Made by a program: the position numbers and the translations under genes. 64,000 bases of DNA from CAYQQJ01 sp964419935 (GTDB taxonomy: Bacteria; Pseudomonadota; Gammaproteobacteria; Pseudomonadales; Cellvibrionaceae): the NCBI GenBank assembly GCA_964419935.1, contig CAYQQJ010000013.1, forward strand, positions 1 to 64,000. Reading direction: 5' to 3'. This document shows positions 34,861 through 43,482 of this stretch, piece after piece. The notes below the pieces were generated by a model. The model made no database searches. It saw only the letters and a list, made by a program, of their open reading frames with translations, and had not been told where the DNA came from. Numbering within the stretch: position 1 is the stretch's first letter; each line of letters opens with the position of its first letter.

Positions 34861-36159
34861 TTAATGCAACTTCAACCGCGGTCGCAGCCAGCGGTTCAAG
34901 CGGCCAGCGAACATCAATACCCCGGTTTTCCAGAAGCCGTGAACGGCCAACTGATGCATGCGGTAAAGAGAAATATAAACGGTGCGGGCAATGCGACCTT
35001 CAATGAACAGGTCACCCCCGCGCAGGTTACCCATGAGATTGCCAACGGCGGAGTAACGCGCGAGGGAAATCAGCGAGCCGTGATCGCGATATTGGTACGC
35101 CTTCATCGGCTTTTCGTCGAGAAGCGCGAGGATGTTCTTGTAGCATCGCTCCGCCATTTGATGGGCTGACTGCGCGCGAGGCGGCACGCGTTTGCCATCC
35201 GCCATGGTGAATTCCGCGCAGTCGCCGATGGCAAATATCCATTGGTCGCGGGTAGTCTGGAGATATTCGTTGACTGTCAATTGGTTGATGCGATTGGTCT
35301 CAAGCCCCGCCAGGTCCTTCATGAAATCGGCCACTTTGACGCCGGCCGCCCACACCATCAAGTCCGCTTTTATTGCACCGCTCGTTTTGGTGTGCAAAAC
35401 GCCGGGGGCCGCCTCCGTAACAGGGGTATTGGTTTTAACGTCGACACCCAGCTGCGTCAATTCCCGGGTGGCGGAGACGGAAATACGCTCGGGTAAAGCC
35501 GGCAAAATACGAGGCCCGGCTTCTAGCAGAGTAATTTTCAACTGGCTGTTGTTGAGCGCATCAAAGCCATAGCGATGCACTTCTTCTACGGCATGATGGA
35601 TTTCCGCTGACAACTCAACACCGGTGGCGCCGCCACCGACAATGGAAATACGGATATCCCGGTCGGATTCCGGCAATCGTTGTATCCGCAAAAACTGGTT
35701 GAAAAGCTTGCGTCTGAAATAATGCGCTTGCTCGGGGCTGTCCAGAAAAATGCAGTTTTCTCGCACACCTGGCGTGCCAAAGTCATTGGAGGTGGAGCCA
35801 AGGGCTATGATCAGAATGTCGTAGGCTATTCGGGTGCTGGGCAATACCTGCTCACCCTTTTCGTCCAGAAGCGGTGCGAGAATCACTTCGCGCGCCTCAC
35901 GGTCAATGTCGGTCATGCTACCGACGCGGAACTCGAAGCCATGAGCCCGTGCGTGGGCGCGATAACTCACGGCATCAACGCCTTCATCCATGGTGCCAAC
36001 GGCAATTTCGTGAAGCAGCGGCTTCCATAAGTGTGTGGTGTCGCGGTCAATCAAAGTGATTGCGGCCTTGCGCTTTTTACCGAGCTTGTTGCCAAGTTTG
36101 GTTACCAACTCCAAACCGCCGGCACCACCGCCGACCACTACAATACGTGCCACTGGCAT
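34861..36159 (-). CDS. ndh: Type II NADH:quinone dehydrogenase
   Basis: A 432-residue single-subunit, non-proton-pumping NADH dehydrogenase. FAD site: RIVVVGGGAGGLEL at the N-terminus. Further landmarks are the HLWKPLLHEIAVG block near residues 43-55 and the NADH-binding SIVGGGATGVELSAE (about 171-185). The second FAD motif (WIFAIGDCAEF, about 307-317) and the quinone-site helix (RAQSAHQMAERCYKNI) follow. The C-terminus (HGFWKTGVLMFAGRLNRWLRPRLKLH) is amphipathic and basic, suited to membrane attachment. The length is standard. It feeds electrons from NADH to the quinone pool. A divergent hybrid repeat region lies upstream. Confidence 0.95.
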   Translation of the reverse strand: MPVARIVVVGGGAGGLELVTKLGNKLGKKRKAAITLIDRDTTHLWKPLLHEIAVGTMDEGVDAVSYRAHARAHGFEFRVGSMTDIDREAREVILAPLLDEKGEQVLPSTRIAYDILIIALGSTSNDFGTPGVRENCIFLDSPEQAHYFRRKLFNQFLRIQRLPESDRDIRISIVGGGATGVELSAEIHHAVEEVHRYGFDALNNSQLKITLLEAGPRILPALPERISVSATRELTQLGVDVKTNTPVTEAAPGVLHTKTSGAIKADLMVWAAGVKVADFMKDLAGLETNRINQLTVNEYLQTTRDQWIFAIGDCAEFTMADGKRVPPRAQSAHQMAERCYKNILALLDEKPMKAYQYRDHGSLISLARYSAVGNLMGNLRGGDLFIEGRIARTVYISLYRMHQLAVHGFWKTGVLMFAGRLNRWLRPRLKLH

Positions 36160-36464
36160 CTCCCAAAGTGTTTGATAATCGGAAAATTACGCGTGCCTTG
36201 CTACGAGGCTGTTAACCCAGGACTGATCTCCTGCGATGAGCGAAGGATAAAAAGACGGATACCGGCGCGCGTAACACGCCGGCTATTGTACTCGATTTTG
36301 CGGAGTGGACACTGCCTACCGGAAACCATAGCTCCGTAGGTCGGCATAAGACATGAGCTCCGCGAATGCCGCCATCCGACGTCGATGTCGGAAGGCGCCG
36401 GGGTATCTTCCGACTGAGCGTACCCGACGGCAGCTTACTGTGGGGCGGCGACGCCCCCGCAATA
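36160..36464. repeat. Intergenic region with GTAGGTCGG/AGCTCCGCGAATG repeat
   Basis: A 305-bp gap between ndh and the acyl-CoA dehydrogenase gene. Positions 36336-36400 hold one member of a repeat family: GTAGGTCGG, then AGCTCCGCGAATG, then GTCGGAAGGCGCC. A reversed-end copy is at 41037-41098 and a broken copy at 49024-49206. The inner ATCCGACGTCGATGTCGGA can form a hairpin. No gene was found here. Confidence 0.65.
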
Positions 36465-38246
36465 TCAGAACAGCTCGGCTGGCATCGCCATAACCGAGGC
36501 GCTACCGGAGCGAATTTTCTGGGCCAAACTCAACGATTCAGGTAACAAGCGCGCAAAATAGAAACTGGCAGTGTGCAGCTTGGCGGCGCGAAAATCTTCC
36601 GCTACCTGAGCCGTTTCCGCTGCAGCGGCCATCCGCAACCACAGGTAACCCTGAGTGATGTAGCCCATCAAGTGCAGGTAATCTACCGCCACCGCGCCGG
36701 GCAGGGCTGGGTCATTCGCGGCGCCGGCTATCAGGTCTTCGGTGATTTGCGTCAGTAGTTGAAGCGCGTCGCGCAGTGGGTCAGCGTACTCTGTAACGGC
36801 ATTGGTGTGTGCCTGCGTATCAAGAAATTCCTCTATATCCGCCACCAGCACAGCAAGTAATTCGCCATTGGTCACGAGCGTCTTGCGACCGATCAGGTCC
36901 ATAGCCTGTATCCCATTGGTCCCTTCGTAAATCTGCGTGATGCGAATATCCCGCACCAACTGTTCCTGCCCCCATTCCCGAATGTAGCCGTGGCCGCCCA
37001 GAACCTGCTGACCGTTGACTGCGGTATCCATTGCCATGTCCGTCAAAAAGGCTTTGGCCACCGGCGTCAGCAGGGCAACGATTTTCTCCGCCTTACTGCG
37101 AGCCTGGTCATCCTGACTGAATTTGGCGATGTCCAGCCATTGCGCCACATACACATAAAACGCGCGCCCGCCTTCATTGAGCGCGCGCATCGACAGCAGC
37201 ATACGCCGCACGTCCGGATGCACCAGCAGGCTATCGGCTTCCTTCTCCGGTGATTCAACACCTTGAGGGCTGCGCCCCTGCAAGCGATCCCGGGCATAAG
37301 CGGCGGCTGCCTGATAGCTCGCCTCCGCGGCCGCCACTCCCTGCAGGCCCACCGCCAGGCGTTCATAGTTCATCATGGTGAACATGGCGGCGAGCCCCTG
37401 ATGAGGTGCCCCAACCAACCAGCCGGTGGCGCCGTCGTAGTTCATCACACAGGTCGCGGCACCCTTGATGCCCATTTTCTTTTCGATGGAACCGCAGTGC
37501 ACACCATTGCGGGCACCAGGCTCGCCTGCCGCATCCGGGAGGAATTTGGGCACCACGAACATGGAAATACCCCGTGACCCCGCGGGAGCATCCGGCAATC
37601 TGGCCAACACCAGATGCACGATGTTGCTGGCCATATCGTGCTCACCCCAGGTGATGAAGATCTTGGTGCCGGTAATGTGATAACTGCCATCGTCCTGCGG
37701 GACTGCACGAGTGCGGATCAGGCCGAGATCCGTGCCGCAGTGGGGCTCGGTGAGATCCATGGCGCCGGACCATTCACCGCTGACCATTTTCGGCAGGTAC
37801 ACTTGTTTCAGTTCATCACTGCCATGGGAATTGAGTGCGACGCAGGCGCCGGCGGTGAGCATGGGCGCCAAACCGAATGACAGGCTGGCGCCCTGCAGCA
37901 TTTCTTCAACCAGCGCCACCAATGATTTGGGCATACCCATGCCACCGAAGTCCGGATTGCCGCCCAAGCCGCACCAACCGCCGTCACAATAGGTTTGGTA
38001 GGCCTGCTGGAATCCCGCGGGCGTGCTCACGGCGCCATCGGCAAATTTGCAGCCAGTTTCATCCGCCTCGCGGTTCAAGGGTGCCAGTACTTCCTGACAG
38101 AGCTTGGCGGCCTCCTCCAAAATGGCGTCGGCGGTTGCCATATCCGCCTCCTCCAGACCCGGTAGGGATTGCCACAACTGCTCCAGGGCAAAGACGTCTT
38201 TGATCAGAAAACGCATGTCATCCAGGGGCGCGCGGTAATCGGCCAT
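36465..38246 (-). CDS. Acyl-CoA dehydrogenase (DmdC/FadE-like long form)
   Basis: An FAD-dependent acyl-CoA dehydrogenase of 593 residues. The ATG at 38246 is preceded by GAGGAT and gives the family N-terminus MADYRAPLDDMRFLIKDVF. The central part carries the flavin and substrate loops (MDLTEPHCGTDLGLIRTRA, GTKIFITWGEHD). The helical C-terminal part includes QVLGGHGYIREWGQEQLVRD, ITQIYEGTNGIQAMDLIGRK, and an extra C-terminal domain. This long form groups with DmdC (3-methylmercaptopropionyl-CoA dehydrogenase) and Pseudomonas FadE-like enzymes; the acyl substrate is not determinable. It stands alone without other beta-oxidation genes next to it. Confidence 0.92.
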   Translation of the reverse strand: MADYRAPLDDMRFLIKDVFALEQLWQSLPGLEEADMATADAILEEAAKLCQEVLAPLNREADETGCKFADGAVSTPAGFQQAYQTYCDGGWCGLGGNPDFGGMGMPKSLVALVEEMLQGASLSFGLAPMLTAGACVALNSHGSDELKQVYLPKMVSGEWSGAMDLTEPHCGTDLGLIRTRAVPQDDGSYHITGTKIFITWGEHDMASNIVHLVLARLPDAPAGSRGISMFVVPKFLPDAAGEPGARNGVHCGSIEKKMGIKGAATCVMNYDGATGWLVGAPHQGLAAMFTMMNYERLAVGLQGVAAAEASYQAAAAYARDRLQGRSPQGVESPEKEADSLLVHPDVRRMLLSMRALNEGGRAFYVYVAQWLDIAKFSQDDQARSKAEKIVALLTPVAKAFLTDMAMDTAVNGQQVLGGHGYIREWGQEQLVRDIRITQIYEGTNGIQAMDLIGRKTLVTNGELLAVLVADIEEFLDTQAHTNAVTEYADPLRDALQLLTQITEDLIAGAANDPALPGAVAVDYLHLMGYITQGYLWLRMAAAAETAQVAEDFRAAKLHTASFYFARLLPESLSLAQKIRSGSASVMAMPAELF

Positions 38247-38528
38247 AGTTCTATCCTCGGAGCGGGTCACAGGTGATGGAATGTTTGCATGTTTCACCGG
38301 ATTAAAACACTTGTTTGAATTGAATAAAAGGCCTGTAACTGCAGGCAAGTCCGGTAACGAAGGAGATTTGGGTCCGCACAGGTGGACTCTGGCGTCGGCT
38401 AGGTCCTACAATAAACCCCATCCGGGTTCTGCAACTCAGGTCCGCTATGCTGCAGAACGCTACCATCGCCCTTTGTGAATTGCGCATTGGGGCGCCCACC
38501 CAAAGGAAACTTCAAGGTAGGAATAACA

Positions 38529-39344
38529 ATGTCGAAACCTGAAAAGCTGTTTGTTGTTGTAGACCCTTCGGACAAGGTTCAAATTGCTCTGGAACGCGCA
38601 TTGATCATGGGGCAGAAGCATGAAGTTCCACCGGAGCTTTTTCTGTTTCTCGGCGTCGATGGCGAAGCCAATGACCTGCGTGCAGTTAACGACAACCTGT
38701 TCCGCAAGCAGGACTGGTTCATCGAGGAAATCCGCAAGCCGATTGAAGCGGCCGGCATGACCTACGAACTCGAGGTTTCCTGGTCTCAGGAATGGCAAAA
38801 ATCCATTGTGCAGTCGTCCAAACGCTGGGGTGCCGAGCGTATTTACCTGCCGGTTCACGAGCGCACCAACAATTCCCGCTTCACCTTCAGTGAAGCTAAG
38901 TGGGGGCTGCTGAAAACCGCTGATTGCCCGGTCGTACTCATTCAGCCTGGCGCAAAACCGGAGCGCAAGAAAGTATTGGCAGCGGTGAACTTCCAGGCAC
39001 GCCAAGCCGAGCAGCAGAAGCTCAACGAAAGCATCCTGTACTGGGGGCGTTTTGTGGCGGAAAAATACGGTGCGGAATTCCACGTGGTCAATGCCTACCT
39101 GGATTCCATGCTGTATCCGGATCGGGGTCGACTGGCTCGCGAAGCCAAGACAACAAATGACCATACTCACGTGGAACAGGGTTATACCAGTGACGTGGTG
39201 GGTCAGGTCGCCAAGCGCCTGGATGCGGATTTGGTGGTAATGGGGACGCTTGGCCAGACTGGCCAGTCCGTCACGCGCCGGGGCAATACCGCCGAGCGCG
39301 TAATTTCAGCTTTGACCCAGGATGTGATGGTGGTAAACCATTAA
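38529..39344 (+). CDS. Tandem universal stress protein
   Basis: This 271-residue protein is made of two Usp folds. The first starts KLFVVVDPSDKVQIALERAL and the second at RKKVLAAVNFQARQAEQQ. The second ends in the nucleotide-binding pattern VMGTLGQTGQSVTRRGNTAERVI followed by DVMVVNH, the ATP-binding GxxGxxxxxxGNTAE type, so this half could bind ATP. The first half has only a weak version. The ATG at 38529 has GGTAGGAA upstream. Proteins of this UspE-like kind respond to starvation or oxidative stress. Single gene with its own terminator. Confidence 0.88.
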   Translation: MSKPEKLFVVVDPSDKVQIALERALIMGQKHEVPPELFLFLGVDGEANDLRAVNDNLFRKQDWFIEEIRKPIEAAGMTYELEVSWSQEWQKSIVQSSKRWGAERIYLPVHERTNNSRFTFSEAKWGLLKTADCPVVLIQPGAKPERKKVLAAVNFQARQAEQQKLNESILYWGRFVAEKYGAEFHVVNAYLDSMLYPDRGRLAREAKTTNDHTHVEQGYTSDVVGQVAKRLDADLVVMGTLGQTGQSVTRRGNTAERVISALTQDVMVVNH

Positions 39345-39364
39345 GTAACGGTTCTGCTGAAATG

Positions 39365-39393
39365 AAAAGCCCAGGCAATGCCCGGGCTTTTTT
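39365..39393 (+). terminator. Rho-independent terminator after Usp gene
   Basis: AAGCCCAGGC pairs with GCCCGGGCTT (one A-C mismatch) around AAT and is followed by a T-run. It is about 20 bp after the stop codon and lies between convergent genes. Confidence 0.88.
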
Positions 39394-39424
39394 GTATCTG
39401 ACATTTTTTTACCGCGCTGTCCTG

Positions 39425-40345
39425 TCACGCGTGCTGATCGATGAAGCGTCCCGGATGGTGGGGTATTGATACCCCGCCAGCAGAAAATCGCTGGCTCAGG
39501 CGCGAGCTCAAGGCGTGGTGTTCGGAATGACGGGATACCGAGTCCCGATAGTCCGTCACACCGGATTCCGCAATGGGCTCAACGCCGGCTTTGCTTTGAT
39601 CTGTCAGCGGAGCCACCGCATCTGTACCCTTAGCTTCCGTTTTGGCCTGCGCGCTTTCCTGTTCTCGCTCCTGTTCTACTTCCTGCTCCTGGCGCTTCCG
39701 CTCCGTCGCCAATTCTACCGTTGCCTGAATTTCCATCTGCTGCGCCAGTGCCGCTACCCGAACATCCTGAGGCGAGGGTTCAGCGGGTGCCAGCGCTGCG
39801 CGGCGCACCTGCTGTGCTTTTTGAATGGTCAGCTCTGGCGTTGCAGCGGCAGAGGTGTCGATGGACACCTCCCCGGACACCGCGTAACTAATACCGTTGG
39901 GTCCACGCTCAAACTGGTAACGGGCGTTGCCGGCGTAGGCACCGCCGACCGCCACGTGTGCCTGTTCGTGAGCGCGCACTTCCCGATCCCGCCCCGCCAG
40001 CTGTTTGATTTCCTGTTGCTCACTCTGTCGCTGCTCGGCTTGCCGCGCTTTTTCCAGCCGCTTTTCTATTGCGGCTTCCCGCTCGACTACAGTCTCCTGG
40101 GCCGTGTCCGGCTCGCCAGCGGTTTGGTCTCCATGCGCACGTCGCCCATTGGCGGATTGCTGCCGACCTTCGGCGGCATCCTTCTCCAACTGCACTTGCG
40201 CGTGAGCGGTTTTAGCTAACTGCTCAACAGGTTTGAGGGTGGAATTGCGATTTTCTGCTGTTTCCAGGCCAACAGGACGCTGTCCACCGGGGAGAAACGG
40301 TGTCACCAGATTGGCGTGGTATGAAGGAAGGTTAGGCGAGATCAT
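39425..40345 (-). CDS. SprA-family putative metalloprotease
   Basis: A 306-residue protein. The centre has EVRAHEQAHVAVGGAYAG, with HEQAH fitting the HExxH zinc-protease signature, then YQFERGPNGISYAVSGEVSID, the landmark of the SprA-related/CJM1_0395 family. The flanks are low-complexity and charged: Gln/Glu/Ala-rich before the core (EKRLEKARQAEQRQSEQQE) and Glu/Gln coiled-coil-like after it. No signal peptide was seen. Members are widespread in gammaproteobacteria, but function is not established. It forms a probable three-gene minus-strand unit with a 46-residue and a 101-residue protein. Confidence 0.8.
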   Translation of the reverse strand: MISPNLPSYHANLVTPFLPGGQRPVGLETAENRNSTLKPVEQLAKTAHAQVQLEKDAAEGRQQSANGRRAHGDQTAGEPDTAQETVVEREAAIEKRLEKARQAEQRQSEQQEIKQLAGRDREVRAHEQAHVAVGGAYAGNARYQFERGPNGISYAVSGEVSIDTSAAATPELTIQKAQQVRRAALAPAEPSPQDVRVAALAQQMEIQATVELATERKRQEQEVEQEREQESAQAKTEAKGTDAVAPLTDQSKAGVEPIAESGVTDYRDSVSRHSEHHALSSRLSQRFSAGGVSIPHHPGRFIDQHA

Positions 40346-40387
40346 TGGCAGTTCGCTCTATCGGCCGTTGGTTCGGCCAGCCCGCGC

Positions 40388-40528
40388 CTATTGGCGACGA
40401 CGCGGACGCCGCTGGGGTTCATCCTCAACCGGAACAGGAATACGTACAGGTTCCGGTTGCTGAGGTTGCCCGGTGAGCCACGCGAAAAACTCGCTCAGCG
40501 AGTTGAACATAGAATCATGAAGTGACAT
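40388..40528 (-). CDS. Possible 46-residue protein in SprA-family operon
   Basis: The ATG at 40528 has GGGAG eight bases upstream, and the frame runs 46 codons to a TAG. The product starts MSLHDSMFNSLSEFFAWLTG (amphipathic helix), continues with a Pro/Val stretch (PEPVRIPVPVEDEP) and ends in an Arg-rich tail (QRRPRRRQ). It overlaps the end of the upstream 101-residue gene by 14 bases and stops 42 bp before the SprA-family gene, so it fits coupled translation within a unit. No family was recognised. The ribosome site and overlap are the main support. Confidence 0.5.
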   Translation of the reverse strand: MSLHDSMFNSLSEFFAWLTGQPQQPEPVRIPVPVEDEPQRRPRRRQ

Positions 40529-40820
40529 CGATCAAACTCCCAAGTGTTTTATCGGCGATTGAAACCATTTTGGCTGATGCGGTGAAAAGTTGTTCCTGCC
40601 GTTTCAGTTCTATCAGCGGCTCGACCAGATCATGTGACCGCAGACTCTGGCTATTGTCCGAATTGGCGGATGCTACCGGCAACTCAGGAGCCATTTTACC
40701 TGGCAGCTCTACGTTGTTCGGCAACGCCGCTCCGGCCACCTGGTCGGCGGCTTTGAGCATTTCGCGCTGGCTCGCCTGCATGGCCGCCACGCCTTGATGC
40801 ATTACAGAGCTGATAGTCAT
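40515..40820 (-). CDS. Small rod-protein-like hypothetical
   Basis: A 101-residue protein. The first helix is Met/Ala/Gln-rich (VMHQGVAAMQASQREMLKAADQVAG), the middle is disordered, and the last third is DLVEPLIELKRQEQLFTASAKMVSIADKTLGSLIDV. This last third follows the pattern of the C-terminal helix of flagellar rod and hook proteins (FlgC/FlgG type), where a similar LVEP-L-QLKRNEQ helix occurs. No flagellar genes are nearby and there is no signal peptide, so a flagellar role is not claimed. It begins the unit with the 46-residue ORF and the SprA-family gene. Confidence 0.65.
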   Translation of the reverse strand: MTISSVMHQGVAAMQASQREMLKAADQVAGAALPNNVELPGKMAPELPVASANSDNSQSLRSHDLVEPLIELKRQEQLFTASAKMVSIADKTLGSLIDVTS

Positions 40821-41095
40821 GATTCACCGCTTTAGCTTCTGATATCCTAAGTGTACGCAAAAATAGTGCAAACAACAGGGAAAAGAGGCAAAAAGCGGCC
40901 GTTGGTAAGATTAATTGGTTACAAGGTTATGTGCGTCGCCTGAATTTGTTCATATACGGCAATACCAGCAGCGATCCTGTGCACCCAGACGGTTGAGTCA
41001 GCGGTGAACAGCAAAATCGCAGGTCTATAGAACGTTAGCTCCGCGAATGTCGCCATGCAACATCAATGTCGGAAGGCGCCTTCGGCTTTTTCGAC
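40821..41095. repeat. Intergenic region with AGCTCCGCGAATG repeat
   Basis: A 275-bp gap. Positions 41037-41079 repeat the AGCTCCGCGAATG...GTCGGAAGGCGCC unit of 36.36 kb. The copy ends with TTCGGCTTTTTCGACCTAC directly at the bioD stop codon, so it may act as the 3' end of the biotin operon. The remaining sequence shows nothing recognisable. Confidence 0.6.
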
Positions 41096-41791
41096 CTACA
41101 AATCACCACTATGCCGCAGTGCTTCGATGCTGAGGAATTCTGCGGCCTTTTCTGCTGACGCTTCGGCTAAATAAGGAACCTCGCCCAGACAGGGTGCCGC
41201 GATCATATTTCTCAAGGTGGCCAAATTGCCCTCCAATGCGGGCATGTCGGGCTCAACCTGGCTTGCCACCCAGCCGGCAATGCGTACGCCATCCCGCACC
41301 ATGGCTTCCTGTGTAAGAAGCGCGTGGTTGAGGCAACCCAAACGCACCCCCACCACCAAAATCACCGGAATGTTCAGTGCCTTCGGCAGGCCGGCCAGGG
41401 TTTCCGACTCGTTCAAGGGCATGCGCCAGCCGCCGGCACCTTCTATCAGCCGAAAGTCGGCTTTGTTCATCAGTGCACCGCGACAAAAACCCGCCAGCCG
41501 ATCCAGGCTCAACCGCCGGCCTGCCAGTGCCGCCGCCAAATGAGGTGCAATGGGTTCAGCCAGGGCAACCGGGTTGACCTGCTCGTAGGCGAGCTCCACG
41601 GTCATGGCCGCCTGCAGCGCCAGAGCGTCTTCATTGCGCAGGCCGTCTGGCGTCTCATCACACCCGGCGGCCAGGGGTTTCAACCCGAAAGTGGTTAATT
41701 GCTGCTGTCGGGCAACCTGCAATAATGCAGTGCTGATGAGGGTTTTGCCGACGCCGGTATCGGTGCCCGCAACAAAATAAGTCCCGTTCAT
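41096..41791 (-). CDS. bioD: Dethiobiotin synthetase
   Basis: A 231-residue P-loop enzyme making dethiobiotin from 7,8-diaminopelargonate, CO2 and ATP. P-loop GTDTGVGKTLISTAL (about 8-22). The substrate-site Lys lies in GLKPLAAGCDE, and the second nucleotide-site segment LIEGAGGWRMPLNE is standard. The length is typical. The start overlaps the end of the bioHC gene by four bases (ATGA type), indicating coupled translation. It is the last gene of the bioB-bioF-bioHC-bioD unit. bioA is not in this window. Confidence 0.95.
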   Translation of the reverse strand: MNGTYFVAGTDTGVGKTLISTALLQVARQQQLTTFGLKPLAAGCDETPDGLRNEDALALQAAMTVELAYEQVNPVALAEPIAPHLAAALAGRRLSLDRLAGFCRGALMNKADFRLIEGAGGWRMPLNESETLAGLPKALNIPVILVVGVRLGCLNHALLTQEAMVRDGVRIAGWVASQVEPDMPALEGNLATLRNMIAAPCLGEVPYLAEASAEKAAEFLSIEALRHSGDL

Positions 41792-43482
41792 GTCGTGCTG
41801 TCTCCATCGCGAATTGACTTACGCGCCAACACATAAATCACCTGATAACTCGCAGGCAGCATGCCCTCTGCATCGCGAAACTGCTCATAGGCGTGGCCCA
41901 ACTCGCGCAGCTGGCGAGGCCCCGTCAAGCCCGGATTCTGTTGCCGGTTAACGTTGTGAGCGCCGAGCGCCTTCAGTTCCCGCATCAGCTGTGGCAGTTG
42001 CTGATAGCGCGGAACGACTGTGTTCTCTGAAAGAGAGTCCACTATCAAACCCGCTCCTTCCAGCGCTGTGCGCCATACGTCCGCTGGTTGGAAGTCGTTC
42101 ACATGGGTATAGCAATCCACCTCCGTCCAGGCTTGGCGCAGCTCTTTCAGAGTTGCCGGCCCCAAGGTGGAAAACAACAGCCAGCCCCCAGGCTGCAGAC
42201 TGTGCGCGATGCCCGCGAAGAGCTGGTGTAGATCTTCGCTCCACTGAAATGTGAGATTCGATACCGCACCGTTGAAATGATTGGCCGGAAAGGGCAACTG
42301 TTCAGCATCGGCACAAACCCACTGGACTGGCTGAGGCAAGCCAGCGCGTAACTTCTGCTGCGCGCGTCGGAGCATACCCGGCGCGATATCCAACGCTGTC
42401 ACCTGCGAGTTGCGGGCACCATAGTATTCGCTGCAAAAGCCGGTACCGCAGCCAATATCCAGTATTCGCTCGTTATCGGCTACCGATGGCGACAGCTGCA
42501 ACAACTGGTTTCCCACCTCAACCTGAACGTGAGCGACGCCATCGTAGGTGGCTGCCGCCCGGCTGAAAGAGCGCGCCATGCGTTGCTTGTCGATGCGCGT
42601 TTTCTCAGCTGCTTGCTTACTTGCCAATGAGCTTGTCGGTTGCGCTGGAAACTCAAGAAACTCCAGCATCAGTGCAGCCGTGCGTTCAGCGTGGGTCAGG
42701 TGCGGTGCGTGGCCGGCACCGGCAATCGCTTTCACACAACCTGCCGAGACCTTATGCATCGCCGGAATGGCTTGCGCCGGAATCAGCGCATCTTCTTCAC
42801 CAAACAATTGTAACAAAGGCACGCGAAGCGCGGCCATGTCGTCCCGGTGCTCCAATTGCTCCAGCCATGCCAGCGCAGCCTGCCATTGGCCACTTTGCTC
42901 CGGCGCTGGCGGCACGCATTGCTCGCGCAGCTCCTTGAGTAGACTTTTGCGTTGGCTGTCACCTTGAGCCTGTAGCCCGCAGAATCGCTTCAAGGTCAGT
43001 TCCGGCGTTTGAGCAAACGCTGCCGTGAAATCGTCGAAAGTAGCGCGAGGCATCGCTGTCTGCCATTCACTACGCGCGACAAAGCTGAGATTGGTGGCCA
43101 GGGTGATTACGGCGGTGATTTTGCCTGGGTGGGCCTTTGCCAGGCGTGCGGCAAGGCGCAGCGCCAGATGGCCGCCCAGAGACCAGCCAATCAATACACA
43201 CTGCGCCGGCAGCACTCGCTCCAGAGCATCGAGTGCGTCGGGCAAGGCTGGCAGCTGTACGTCAGAGCTGTCGCCAAACCCCGGAAGATCCACCAGATAA
43301 ACGTCGTGCTTCTGAGTCAGATGGGGCAGCAGAGATTGCCAGCAGCGGCGGTTGTGGCCCCAGCCATGCAGCAGAAACAGCGGGGGATTGCGATTTGGTG
43401 TTACCGCAGGCACCCGCTCCAGAGACAGTTTTACCAAAGCATCAGGTGAGGCGGATGCAGTTACAGCGACATCCGGCATCAA
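41788..43482 (-). CDS. bioHC: BioH-BioC fusion (pimeloyl-ACP methyl ester carboxylesterase / malonyl-ACP methyltransferase)
   Basis: A 564-residue fusion joining the first and last steps of the methyl-ester route to pimeloyl-ACP. Residues 1-285 are BioH: HGWGHN, nucleophile S101 in IGWSLGGH, the Asp region FGEEDALIP and the His in GAGHAPHLTH. Residues about 295-555 are BioC: the entry motif KQRMARSFSRAAATYDG, the SAM site LDIGCGTGFCSEYYGA, and LDIAPGML, FPANHFNGAVSNLTFQW. All expected motifs are intact in both halves. Such fusions are known from Saccharophagus-type bacteria. It overlaps bioF and bioD by four bases on each side, so translation is tightly coupled. Confidence 0.95.
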   Translation of the reverse strand: MMPDVAVTASASPDALVKLSLERVPAVTPNRNPPLFLLHGWGHNRRCWQSLLPHLTQKHDVYLVDLPGFGDSSDVQLPALPDALDALERVLPAQCVLIGWSLGGHLALRLAARLAKAHPGKITAVITLATNLSFVARSEWQTAMPRATFDDFTAAFAQTPELTLKRFCGLQAQGDSQRKSLLKELREQCVPPAPEQSGQWQAALAWLEQLEHRDDMAALRVPLLQLFGEEDALIPAQAIPAMHKVSAGCVKAIAGAGHAPHLTHAERTAALMLEFLEFPAQPTSSLASKQAAEKTRIDKQRMARSFSRAAATYDGVAHVQVEVGNQLLQLSPSVADNERILDIGCGTGFCSEYYGARNSQVTALDIAPGMLRRAQQKLRAGLPQPVQWVCADAEQLPFPANHFNGAVSNLTFQWSEDLHQLFAGIAHSLQPGGWLLFSTLGPATLKELRQAWTEVDCYTHVNDFQPADVWRTALEGAGLIVDSLSENTVVPRYQQLPQLMRELKALGAHNVNRQQNPGLTGPRQLRELGHAYEQFRDAEGMLPASYQVIYVLARKSIRDGDSTT

